A stretch of DNA of 8,570 nucleotides from JBQTIP01 sp052388025 (GCA_052388025.1 JBQTIP010000235.1:1-8570); one strand, 5' to 3'; positions 1 through 5,420 are shown, counted from the stretch's first letter. The notes: generated from the sequence alone by a model not told the origin. Program-made: numbers and translations.

Positions 1-377
1 CCCACTACCTGGTGGCGCTCGACGGACGGGTCGCCCAGTTCGTCGAGGAGGGGGACACGGCGCATCACGCAGGGAGGGTCCGCAACCCCACGGCGCATCT
101 GGTCCCGGATGCGAACCCGAACCTCTACACGATCGGGATCGAATTCGAGGATCGAGGCGACCCCTCCAGCGTGCTTCGTCCCGATGAGCAGTATCGGGCG
201 GGCGCGGCGCTCCTCCGGGCCATCTCGCTGCGGTGGGGCATCGACCTGGACCGGGGCCACGTCATCGGGCACCGGGAGATCTGCGCAACCAAGAGCTGCC
301 CGGGGAACGTGGACATCGACCGCCTGATCCGCGAGGCGAGGGAGGGCCTCATGGGCGCGCTCGGCGGAGAAAGGTAG
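1..377 (+). CDS. N-acetylmuramoyl-L-alanine amidase (Amidase_2/PGRP type), 5'-truncated
   Basis: This is the 3' part of a gene that begins before the window; the frame is open from base 3 and ends at TAG 375-377, giving about 124 visible residues. The protein resembles zinc amidases of the T7 lysozyme/peptidoglycan-recognition family, which cut the bond between N-acetylmuramic acid and L-alanine. Visible hallmarks in order are HYLV-x-LDGRV near the start, DTAHHAG, NLYTIGIEFE, the zinc-ligand motif GHREIC, and TKSCPG, where Lys and Cys match the catalytic Lys and third zinc ligand of T7 lysozyme. The first zinc-ligand His should lie upstream of the window. It is the first visible member of a tightly spaced gene set, only 5 nt ahead of a glycosyltransferase, which suggests a role in wall remodelling linked to glycan attachment. 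Any signal peptide cannot be seen. A phage-type lysin is an alternative, but the neighbours do not look phage-like. Confidence 0.88.
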   Translation, partial: HYLVALDGRVAQFVEEGDTAHHAGRVRNPTAHLVPDANPNLYTIGIEFEDRGDPSSVLRPDEQYRAGAALLRAISLRWGIDLDRGHVIGHREICATKSCPGNVDIDRLIREAREGLMGALGGER

Positions 378-385
378 CGGCCGTG
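371..385 (+). promoter_or_regulatory. stop-embedded ribosome binding site, amidase/GT junction
   Basis: The last amidase codon (AGG, 372-374) and its TAG stop (375-377) sit 8 nt before the GTG start at 383. AGG is the only purine-rich Shine-Dalgarno-like core here, and it decides the start of the next gene. The arrangement implies translational coupling. Confidence 0.5.
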
Positions 386-1123
386 TCGCCCGGGGCTTCC
401 CTCGTCTGCCTGCTCCCGGCCCGAAACGCGGCCGGAGACCTCCCTGCTTACCTCCGGTCGGCGGCACGCTTCTGCGACGCGATCGTCGCGCTCGACGACG
501 GGAGCACCGACGACACGCGCGAGCTGTTGCGGGCGAGCCCGCTGGTGAAGGTCCTCCTGACCAACCCGCGCCGGGAGGGCTACCGCGGCTGGAACGACGG
601 GGAGAACCGCAACCGGCTGCTCCGGGCGGCGGCCGAGCTCGAGCCGGAGTGGATCCTTTGGATCGACGCCGACGAGCGGATGGACGCCGGGGACGCCACG
701 GCCCTGCGGGAGTTCGTCCGGCGTGACGCCCTCCCGGGGTGCGTGTACGGGTTCGAGCACTACTGGATCTGGGGACGGCGCCGGTACGACCCCAGGTGCT
801 CCTGGATATTCCGCCTCTTCGACTACGAGCCCGGGCAGACCCTCGCCCGGCGGCGCCTGCATTTCAACCCCGTACCCGCCGGCATTCCGCCCCGGGCCTG
901 GATCAGGACCACGATCCGCGTGCAGCACCTCGGGGTTGCCACCGAGGGCCGACGTCTCGACCGGCTCGCCAAGTATGGGGAGGCCGACCCCCGCGGCAGG
1001 TACGGGACCGACCTAAGCGCCCTTTCCCGGAAACCTCCCGGAGACCTCCCGGTCTGGCGGCCCCGGCCTCCTGGGCTCCCCGTGCTGATCGTCCCCGAGG
1101 ACGCACCGACAAAGGCGAGGTAG
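383..1123 (+). CDS. GT-A fold glycosyltransferase (family 2-like), single domain
   Basis: This encodes a 246-residue cytoplasmic glycosyltransferase of GT-A fold that probably moves a nucleotide-activated sugar to a lipid- or glycan-linked acceptor. The N-terminus LVCLLPARN (7-15) is the nucleotide-binding strand, LDDGST (37-42) is the family-2 nucleotide-contacting loop, and DAD at 95-97 is the metal-binding DxD motif, followed by ERMD. I see no membrane segment. GTG 383 is chosen because the LVCLLPARN strand must be near the N-terminus, the equivalent paralogue start is at the same place, and an AGG lies just upstream; the frame is open further upstream, but that overlaps the amidase. The protein is about two-thirds identical by eye to the first domain of the next gene over the first ~115 residues, so the two are tandem duplicates. 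At 246 residues it is compact, with no C-terminal membrane part. The sugar and acceptor cannot be told. Confidence 0.88.
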   Translation: MSPGASLVCLLPARNAAGDLPAYLRSAARFCDAIVALDDGSTDDTRELLRASPLVKVLLTNPRREGYRGWNDGENRNRLLRAAAELEPEWILWIDADERMDAGDATALREFVRRDALPGCVYGFEHYWIWGRRRYDPRCSWIFRLFDYEPGQTLARRRLHFNPVPAGIPPRAWIRTTIRVQHLGVATEGRRLDRLAKYGEADPRGRYGTDLSALSRKPPGDLPVWRPRPPGLPVLIVPEDAPTKAR

Positions 1124-1129
1124 GACGTG
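1117..1129 (+). promoter_or_regulatory. stop-embedded ribosome binding site, GT/GT junction
   Basis: GAGG at 1117-1120 runs into TAG 1121-1123 and lies 6 nt before GTG 1127. It supports translational coupling and fixes the start of the second glycosyltransferase. Confidence 0.55.
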
Positions 1130-2851
1130 GCCCGCCCGACGCTCGTATGCCTGCTCCCGGCCCGGAATTGCGAGCAGGACCTCCCGGGTTACTTCGAGTC
1201 CGTGGCCCGCTTCGCCGACGCCCTCGTCTGCCTCGATGACGGGAGCAGCGACCGGACGCGCGATCTCCTGCAGGCCCAGCCGCTCGTCTCGCGTCTGCTC
1301 GTCAACCCCCCGCGGCAGGACTACCGCGGCTGGGACGACAGCCGGAACCGCAACCGCCTCCTCCAAGCGGCGGCCGAGCTCGATCCGTTGTGGATCCTCT
1401 CGCTCGACGCCGACGAGCGCATCGACCCGGATGACGCCGCCGCGCTCCGGGAGTTCGTGGAGCGCGACGCCCTGCCGGGCCTGGCCTACGGCTTTAAGGT
1501 CTACCGGATGATCGAGGGCCTCGGCCGGTACGACCTCGCCGACCTCTGGGTATACCGCCTCTTCGCCTACGAGCCCGGACAGCGGTTTCCGACCCACCGC
1601 CTCCACTTCGTCCCCGTCCCCACCTCCATCCCTCGAGCCCGGTGGCTGCCGATCACCATCCGCATCCAGCACGTCGGGGGCCTGACGGAGGAGCGCCGGC
1701 GCGCTCGGGTCGAGAAGTATCGTCAGGCCGACCCGGAGAACGCCTTCCAGCCAGACTACGCCAACCTGCTCGCGCCGCCCCGGGAGGTGAAGACCTGGCA
1801 ACCACGTCCCGCCGACCTTCCCGTGCTCGCCACCCCGACCGCGACGGGCCGACTTGCCCTGTTCCGACCCGAGTCGATCGATCCGGGCGCTCCGGCGATC
1901 TCCGCGATCGTCATTGCGCAGAACGACGAGAGGCACATCGAGCGGAGCGTCCGGTCGGTGGTCGAGCAGGAATGCCCGGAGCCCTTCGAGGTCATCGTGG
2001 TCACGAGCGGGACGGACGGCACCGCGGCGTTCGTGCGGGAGAAGTTCCCCAACGTGACCCTGGTCGAGCTTCCGCACCCAGCCTTGCCCGGCGAAGCCCG
2101 AAACGCCGGCCTGCGGGTCGCGCGCGGCGACTACGTCAGCTTTCCCGGCTCCCACGTCGAGCTGCCCCAGGGCAGCCTCGCGGCGCGCCTCCAAGCTCAT
2201 GACCTCGGATACGCGATGGTCACCGGGACGATGCTTAACGGGACGCGGACCTGGGCCGGGTGGGCCTCCTACTTCCTCGACCATTCCACCGTCCTCCCGG
2301 GACGGCCCTCCGGCCCGCTCCAGGGACCGCCGGCGCACTGCTCCTACGTCCGCGACCTCCTTCTCCAGGTCGGCGAGTTCCCCGAGGACATGCGCGCCGG
2401 CGAGGACACCGTCGTCAATTGGGAGCTCGCCAAACGCGGATACACCGCCTACCGTTCGCAGCAGGTCCGCCTCGTTCACCACAGCCCCTGCCGCCGGCCG
2501 TTGCGGCTCCTGCGCCACCACTTCGTGCGAGGGCGGGCCCTGGGACGACTCCTGCTGGGCCGAGACGGCGGCCCCGGTCGCCGGCGGCGGTGGCCGATCC
2601 TTCGCAGCCTGCTGCGGCGGTACATCCCTCGGCGCGTGTCGGCGACAAGCGACAACGTCAAGCGCTGGGGGGGAGACCTTCGCCGGACCTACCGGCTCGC
2701 GTACCCGCTCGTCGTCGCAGGGTCCGTGGCGGCCTTGGCGGGCGCGTGCTACGAGGTTCTGCGCGCCGCCAGGATGGCGGACATCCGAGAACCGCGGTCA
2801 GGAGGCCAGCGGACGCCCGCCGGAGAGGCGGCGCCCGCCGGCGAGAGGTAG
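1127..2851 (+). CDS. Double-domain GT-A glycosyltransferase with C-terminal hydrophobic segment
   Basis: This is a 574-residue protein with two glycosyltransferase domains. Domain 1 (about 1-235) is a close copy of the preceding gene product, with LVCLLPARN at 6-14, DDGS at 37-40 and the DxD motif DAD at 94-96. Domain 2 (about 258-480) starts with ISAIVIAQND, has EVIVVTSGTDG, keeps the family-2 GED acidic motif around 425-427, but has FPGSHVEL at 339-346 where a DxD metal site would be expected. It may therefore be metal-independent, belong to a subfamily with another solution, or be inactive. A very basic, Arg-rich stretch (about 445-515) is followed by a hydrophobic segment near 526-546 and a polar tail ending in GER, consistent with attachment to the cytoplasmic face of the membrane. 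The gene starts with GTG 3 nt after the previous stop. A G7 run at 2667-2673 is a place where a sequencing or biological frameshift would matter. The likely role is paired sugar transfer during surface glycan assembly; specificity is unknown. Confidence 0.87.
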   Translation: MARPTLVCLLPARNCEQDLPGYFESVARFADALVCLDDGSSDRTRDLLQAQPLVSRLLVNPPRQDYRGWDDSRNRNRLLQAAAELDPLWILSLDADERIDPDDAAALREFVERDALPGLAYGFKVYRMIEGLGRYDLADLWVYRLFAYEPGQRFPTHRLHFVPVPTSIPRARWLPITIRIQHVGGLTEERRRARVEKYRQADPENAFQPDYANLLAPPREVKTWQPRPADLPVLATPTATGRLALFRPESIDPGAPAISAIVIAQNDERHIERSVRSVVEQECPEPFEVIVVTSGTDGTAAFVREKFPNVTLVELPHPALPGEARNAGLRVARGDYVSFPGSHVELPQGSLAARLQAHDLGYAMVTGTMLNGTRTWAGWASYFLDHSTVLPGRPSGPLQGPPAHCSYVRDLLLQVGEFPEDMRAGEDTVVNWELAKRGYTAYRSQQVRLVHHSPCRRPLRLLRHHFVRGRALGRLLLGRDGGPGRRRRWPILRSLLRRYIPRRVSATSDNVKRWGGDLRRTYRLAYPLVVAGSVAALAGACYEVLRAARMADIREPRSGGQRTPAGEAAPAGER

Positions 2852-2856
2852 CCGTG
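2843..2856 (+). promoter_or_regulatory. stop-embedded ribosome binding site, GT/LCP junction
   Basis: GAGAGG at 2843-2848 runs into TAG 2849-2851 and lies 5 nt before GTG 2854. It is the strongest of the three junction sites, and it selects the LCP start although the frame is open for about 590 nt further upstream. Confidence 0.6.
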
Positions 2857-3522
2857 ACCACCGTGGTCGCCGTCACGGATCATGGGGAGTGGGGATCGAA
2901 CACCGACAACATCGTCGTGGCCGACCCGCGGCACGGGGAGCTGCTGTGGGTCCCCCGCGACATGTGGATCGAGGAGATCCACCACCGCATCAACAAGGCT
3001 TTCGCCTTGGGGGGACACGAGACGCTCCTCCGGAGCTTGGCCGCCCTCGGCATCGAGGTCGAGCACAGCCTCTGCCTGCGGCGGGAGGCTACCGAGCGGA
3101 CGTTCGAGGGCGTGACCGTCAGCGTGCCGGTGGAAGAGCCGCTCAGGCTCTGGTACCCGCTCGAGCCCACGACGCGGATGCAGGACGGGCGCAAGCCGGT
3201 GGACTTCGACCCGCCCGCGGCCGTACTCACCGGTGAGCGCCTCCACCAGTGGGTGGGCGCCCGCTTGTCGCGCACCGGACCGTCGTCGGACCTCGAGCGC
3301 ATCCGCCGACAGCAGGTGCTCGTGCGTGTCTTGCTGCGCCAGGGCTTCGATTTCGCGCGCGTGCTGGACGATCCTGAGCTGGTCAGGATGTCGGGCCCCG
3401 CTGCACTCGAAGAGCTCCGCCGCGTCCGCCCCTGGTGGCGGTTCGGATGCCTCGAGGACGTCGTCCCCCGGACGATCGACGGGATGAGCGTGCTCGTCCG
3501 GCGTGGGGAACCGGTTCCCTGA
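2854..3522 (+). CDS. LCP (LytR-CpsA-Psr) domain protein lacking a membrane anchor
   Basis: The 222-residue product matches the LCP domain, whose members transfer glycopolymers from lipid carriers to peptidoglycan outside the membrane. In order I see a first strand TTVVAVTD, TDNIVVAD at 17-24 (the usual SDT position with Asp18), VPRDMW at 33-38 with the conserved Arg35, RINKAFALGG at 45-54 (family K-I-N-x-A-Y-x-x-GG), FEGVTVSVP, then R137 in GARLS and SDLERIRRQQ at 145-154 (the D-x-x-R-x-x-RQQ signature). The residues expected to hold the pyrophosphate and metal are thus present. Classical LCP proteins have an N-terminal transmembrane helix before this domain; here the first strand begins at residue 3 and no signal or membrane segment is present. 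The start is fixed by GAGAGG and coupling to the upstream gene. The context with glycosyltransferases and an amidase fits wall glycan attachment, but the missing export signal leaves its location unclear. Confidence 0.85.
   Translation: MTTVVAVTDHGEWGSNTDNIVVADPRHGELLWVPRDMWIEEIHHRINKAFALGGHETLLRSLAALGIEVEHSLCLRREATERTFEGVTVSVPVEEPLRLWYPLEPTTRMQDGRKPVDFDPPAAVLTGERLHQWVGARLSRTGPSSDLERIRRQQVLVRVLLRQGFDFARVLDDPELVRMSGPAALEELRRVRPWWRFGCLEDVVPRTIDGMSVLVRRGEPVP
3506..3519 (+). repeat. perfect 14-bp palindrome at the LCP 3' end
   Basis: GGGAACCGGTTCCC reads the same on both strands and ends 3 nt before the end of the LCP stop codon, inside its last codons. As RNA it would give only a short stem with a 4-nt loop and has no U-tract, so it is not a convincing terminator. 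It could be a protein-binding site or chance. Confidence 0.45.
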
Positions 3523-3559
3523 GGCGGCGCCCTCATGCCCAGAGCGCCACGTTCCGAAG

Positions 3560-3943
3560 ATTTCAGCGGGTCACAAGGCTCAGGTAAGGATCCGGAAAGG
3601 CCGCTCGGACACGCTTGAGCGGTGCCGAGTGTGCGGTGATCGGTGTGGCCGACGAGCTGAAGGGGCAGGTCCCGGTCGGCCTCGTCGTCCTGAAGGCGGG
3701 GTCGGAGCGCGACCCGGCCGAGCTCGAGTCAGAGCTAGTGCGTATGGTCCGCGCCGAGATCGGCCCGGTCGCCGGGTTCAAACGGCGGTGGTCGTGGAGC
3801 GCCTACCAAAGACGCGCTCGGGGAAGATCCTCCGGGGAACCATGCGAGCGATCGCCGACGGCCGCGAGTACCGCGTCCCCTCGACGATCGACGACCCCGC
3901 CATCCTCGACGAGATCCGCGCCGCGCTCGGGCTCGAGGCCTGA
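3560..3943 (+). pseudogene. acyl-CoA synthetase (propionyl-CoA synthetase type) C-terminal remnant, frameshifted
   Basis: Two adjacent frames together spell the C-terminal domain of an AMP-forming acyl-CoA ligase. From 3624 one frame reads AECAVIGVADELKGQVPVGL and continues to IGPVAGFK at 3780-3782. The reading then moves to another frame at 3785, giving AVVVERLPKTRSGKILRGTM, with the catalytic Lys in the SGK motif, and ends with the STIDDPAILDEIRAAL tail and TGA 3941-3943. That tail is typical of the PrpE/ACSS3-like branch. The two leftover bases CG at 3783-3784 stand where a whole codon is expected, so a single-base deletion explains the break. Further upstream, SAGHK at 3563-3577 and the spacing of 52 nt to AEC (54 expected) match the family's AGHR hinge region in damaged form, including a TAA at 3585. 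The large adenylation domain is absent. This is a truncated dead gene, or a sequencing error in a fragment. In life the family activates short-chain acids as acyl-CoA. Confidence 0.85.
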
Positions 3944-3952
3944 CGACCTCGG

Positions 3953-4075
3953 GTGTGGCTCTTCGTCTCCGCGGACGGGACCCGGACCGAGCGGGCCCTA
4001 AGGTCATGGGTGGAGCGGGGCGCCGACTTCGCCGGTTCACTGCCGAAGAAGACAAAGACCAAGAAGATGCGGTAG
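3953..4075 (+). CDS. possible small ORF, 40 codons, unknown
   Basis: A GTG-started frame just after the ligase remnant reads VWLFVSADGTRTERALRSW, then a Lys-rich end (KKTKTKKMR) and TAG 4073-4075. Third codon positions are mostly G or C, as in the real genes here, which favours coding origin over noise. There is no good ribosome-binding site, and I recognise no family. It lies in the same frame as the end of the ligase remnant and could be a separate small gene or a fragment of another decayed gene. Confidence 0.25.
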   Translation: MWLFVSADGTRTERALRSWVERGADFAGSLPKKTKTKKMR

Positions 4076-4294
4076 TTCGGTCTCCTCGGAGCCAAGGAGA
4101 AGAGGGACCCTCCTCTGGCGCCGGAGAAACCCCTCGACGACGACACGATCGAGATCGCACGCGGCGACTCGCTCGTGGCACCCCTTCGAAGCGTGGCCAT
4201 GTGCCTCGCGGCGCTCTTTGTTTGCGGTCGCGACGAGGGTCTCCGACTATCCTCGCTTCCCTGACCGGTCCGGCTTCGCCACTGGAGCGGGAGG
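4076..4294. other. unassigned stretch between gene remnants
   Basis: No gene can be assigned here. The frame used by the preceding small ORF continues without a stop from 4076 to a TGA near 4261 and keeps a G/C-leaning third position as far as about 4180, including the phrase EKPLDDDTIEIARGDSLVAP. It has no usable start codon at its head. The stretch may be further gene debris. No hairpin with a T-run, tRNA or long repeat was seen. Confidence 0.4.
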
Positions 4295-4555
4295 TCAGCT
4301 GGCGTGACGATCGACGTGCGCATCGAGCCGCGTCCTCAGGGGGTCGATGTGCGCATCCATCGAGTCGAAGCGCGTGTCCACGTGGGCCGATAACGTGTCG
4401 ATCCGCAAGCCGAGCCCGTCGATCCGGGCACCGAGCCCGTCGATCCGGGCACCCAAGTAGAAGAGCGTCCCGAGCGACGTTGCGGCGAGAAGGCCGATGG
4501 CGGTCCAGACCGCGGCGGTCATGCTGTTCCGAAGGCTAGCATCCCCCTCTGACAT
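4295..4555 (-). CDS. small single-pass membrane protein with heptad-repeat tail
   Basis: This encodes an 86-residue protein of unknown function. Residues 1-12 are polar, about 13-34 form one hydrophobic membrane segment (TAAVWTAIGLLAATSLGTLF), and 34-83 form a heptad pattern with repeated L-G-A-R-I-D-G units that decay into S-A-H-V-D-T-R and D-A-H-I-D. The tail is expected to form an amphipathic helix or coiled coil, ending in DAHVDRHAS. The N-terminus (SLRNSMTAAVW) and repeat tail resemble small hypothetical proteins I associate with actinobacterial genomes, but I cannot name a family. The start ATG at 4553-4555 has no clear Shine-Dalgarno sequence. A second ATG at codon 12 would remove only the polar head. 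It lies 94 nt downstream of the four-helix protein gene on the same strand and could be co-transcribed with it. Confidence 0.7.
   Translation of the reverse strand: MSEGDASLRNSMTAAVWTAIGLLAATSLGTLFYLGARIDGLGARIDGLGLRIDTLSAHVDTRFDSMDAHIDPLRTRLDAHVDRHAS
4412..4453 (-). repeat. two perfect 21-bp tandem repeats encoding heptads
   Basis: The 21-bp unit at 4412-4432 is repeated exactly at 4433-4453, and a degenerate third copy lies at about 4391-4411. Each unit encodes one seven-residue L-G-A-R-I-D-G heptad of the small membrane protein, so unit gain or loss would change tail length without breaking the frame. Confidence 0.9.
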
Positions 4556-4599
4556 CGGGCGATCACTGCACCCGCAACAGGACCGCGCGAAGGCGTCTC

Positions 4600-4617
4600 G
4601 GGGCGGCCTTTCGCCCC
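4600..4617. other. GC-rich hairpin between the two - strand genes
   Basis: GGGGCG at 4600-4605 pairs with CGCCCC at 4612-4617 around a six-base loop; flanking CTC/GAG can extend the stem with a bulge. It lies 33 nt past the stop of the four-helix protein gene. There is no T-run on either side, so an intrinsic terminator is only a weak possibility. Confidence 0.3.
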
Positions 4618-4649
4618 TCTGAGGACTGACCTCGGCTTGCTTTGAGTGA

Positions 4650-5177
4650 TCAGCTTCCGCCGGCCGTCCCGTGCGCAGTCCGGAGGAATCGCATCCCGGC
4701 GCGGGCCAAGAGGATCGCGATCACGAGGACGAACACCACGGACGCCCGGCTCAGGAGCACCCGGCCGGTCCCTTCAGCGTCTCCAAACTCGTCCACTGCC
4801 AGAAGCGTAAAGACGACGGCGATGGGGACGGTCACGACGGCCGTCAGGAGACACGCCCACGCAGCTAAGACCGGGGAGCCGGATCTTCGAAGGAACCACA
4901 CGGCAAGAGCCACGAGACCGAATGCGGGGAGGTTGAAGATGATCAGGCCGACGAAATCGTCTACGCCGAAAGCGCTGGAGTCGACCCCGTACTCGCGGGT
5001 GATCCCGTTGCTGATCAGACCAGTCACGACCACGCCACCCGCGAAGAGTGTCAGGCACGCGATCCCGGCGACGGCGGGGCCGGCATGACGGGCTTCGGGT
5101 CCAACCTCTCTGTCGGAACCCGACGGCGTGAAGCGTGTCGGGCCGTCGTCGTGCGGTTGCGAGCGCGACCGATTCAT
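4650..5177 (-). CDS. four-helix membrane protein, unknown function
   Basis: This encodes a 175-residue integral membrane protein. A polar, charged N-terminal region of about 33 residues is followed by four hydrophobic segments at about 34-56, 75-97, 102-128 and 144-165, and a short C-terminal tail with Arg residues. The loop between helices 1 and 2 is acidic (REYGVDSSAFGVDDF), and the loop between 3 and 4 has DEFGDAEGTGR. With an even helix number, both ends are expected on the same side, probably cytoplasmic given the Arg residues after helices 2 and 4. I recognise no family. The ATG at 5175-5177 is chosen because a strong GGGGAGG lies just upstream; the frame is open for another ~900 nt, but that part lies antisense to the cyclase gene and encodes low-complexity Ser/Arg sequence. 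It is transcribed divergently from the cyclase gene. Confidence 0.75.
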   Translation of the reverse strand: MNRSRSQPHDDGPTRFTPSGSDREVGPEARHAGPAVAGIACLTLFAGGVVVTGLISNGITREYGVDSSAFGVDDFVGLIIFNLPAFGLVALAVWFLRRSGSPVLAAWACLLTAVVTVPIAVVFTLLAVDEFGDAEGTGRVLLSRASVVFVLVIAILLARAGMRFLRTAHGTAGGS

Positions 5178-5182
5178 GGCTG

Positions 5183-5189
5183 CCTCCCC
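5183..5189 (-). promoter_or_regulatory. ribosome binding site of the four-helix protein gene
   Basis: GGGGAGG on the - strand lies 5 nt before the ATG at 5177. It decides this start against the long upstream extension of the frame. Confidence 0.75.
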
Positions 5190-5229
5190 TCGCCACTCCC
5201 CCCAGGATGCGCTCTCGGCCGGGAGCGAG

Positions 5230-5240
5230 ACAAGACTTGT
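5230..5240. promoter_or_regulatory. short inverted repeat, possible operator
   Basis: ACAAG-A-CTTGT is a perfect 11-bp inverted repeat 53 nt upstream of the four-helix protein start, at a distance where a promoter-overlapping operator could sit. The site is short, and chance is a fair explanation. Confidence 0.25.
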
Positions 5241-5267
5241 ACCTGGGTGGAGCTTCGATCCTGGGCC

Positions 5268-5288
5268 CATCGCCCGACGCGGGCGATG
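5268..5288. other. hairpin in the divergent region
   Basis: CATCGCCC at 5268-5275 pairs perfectly with GGGCGATG at 5281-5288 around the loop GACGC. No T-run follows on either strand, so it looks more like an operator or leader hairpin than a terminator. Confidence 0.45.
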
Positions 5289-5296
5289 ATCTCGGG

Positions 5297-5420
5297 ATGA
5301 CGGAACGATCGTCGGGGGCCGGCCGCGTGCATGTTCGACGCGCGCTGAACCGCGCCCTGCTCGGGCGCCAGATTCTGCTGCGCCGCCGGAGGATCCGGTC
5401 CAGGCCTGTGAGACTTGGCA
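5297..5420 (+). pseudogene. possible remnant of a winged-helix (HTH_42-type) protein start
   Basis: From ATG 5297 one frame reads MTERSSGAG and then RRALNRALLGRQILLRR. This resembles the N-terminal helix of winged-helix DNA-binding domain proteins (HTH_42/DNA glycosylase-related family), which commonly begin RALNRALLARQLLL. Soon after, in another frame from 5398, VQACETW resembles the family's LQAQEPW motif, but about 31 nt too early, which would fit an internal deletion. No continuation is visible, and the cyclase gene starts at 5497. The match is short and made from memory, so it is a weak call. Confidence 0.28.

Noticed and set aside
233..382. earlier start for the first glycosyltransferase
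   Set aside because: The extra 50 residues overlap the conserved end of the amidase and are Arg/Gly/Pro-rich; the paralogue starts right before the same LVCLLPARN strand.
1013..2521. 502-codon open frame on the - strand
   Set aside because: It lies fully antisense to the two glycosyltransferase genes, whose motifs are clear. Its composition (Gly/Arg/Val/Glu rich, no motif) is typical of antisense frames in high-GC DNA.
2667..2673. G7 run as a disrupted-gene signal in the double GT
   Set aside because: The frame after it still encodes a plausible hydrophobic segment and ends at a well-placed stop with a coupled start, so no disruption is evident.
2260..2853. N-terminal extension of the LCP protein
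   Set aside because: It overlaps conserved glycosyltransferase domain 2 sequence in another frame and is Pro/Arg/Ala-rich; GTG 2854 has the good ribosome-binding site. A frameshift link is kept only as a hypothesis.
3955..4539. 194-codon + strand open frame
   Set aside because: It is Arg/Ser-rich low-complexity sequence, overlaps the better supported - strand heptad protein, and has no motif.
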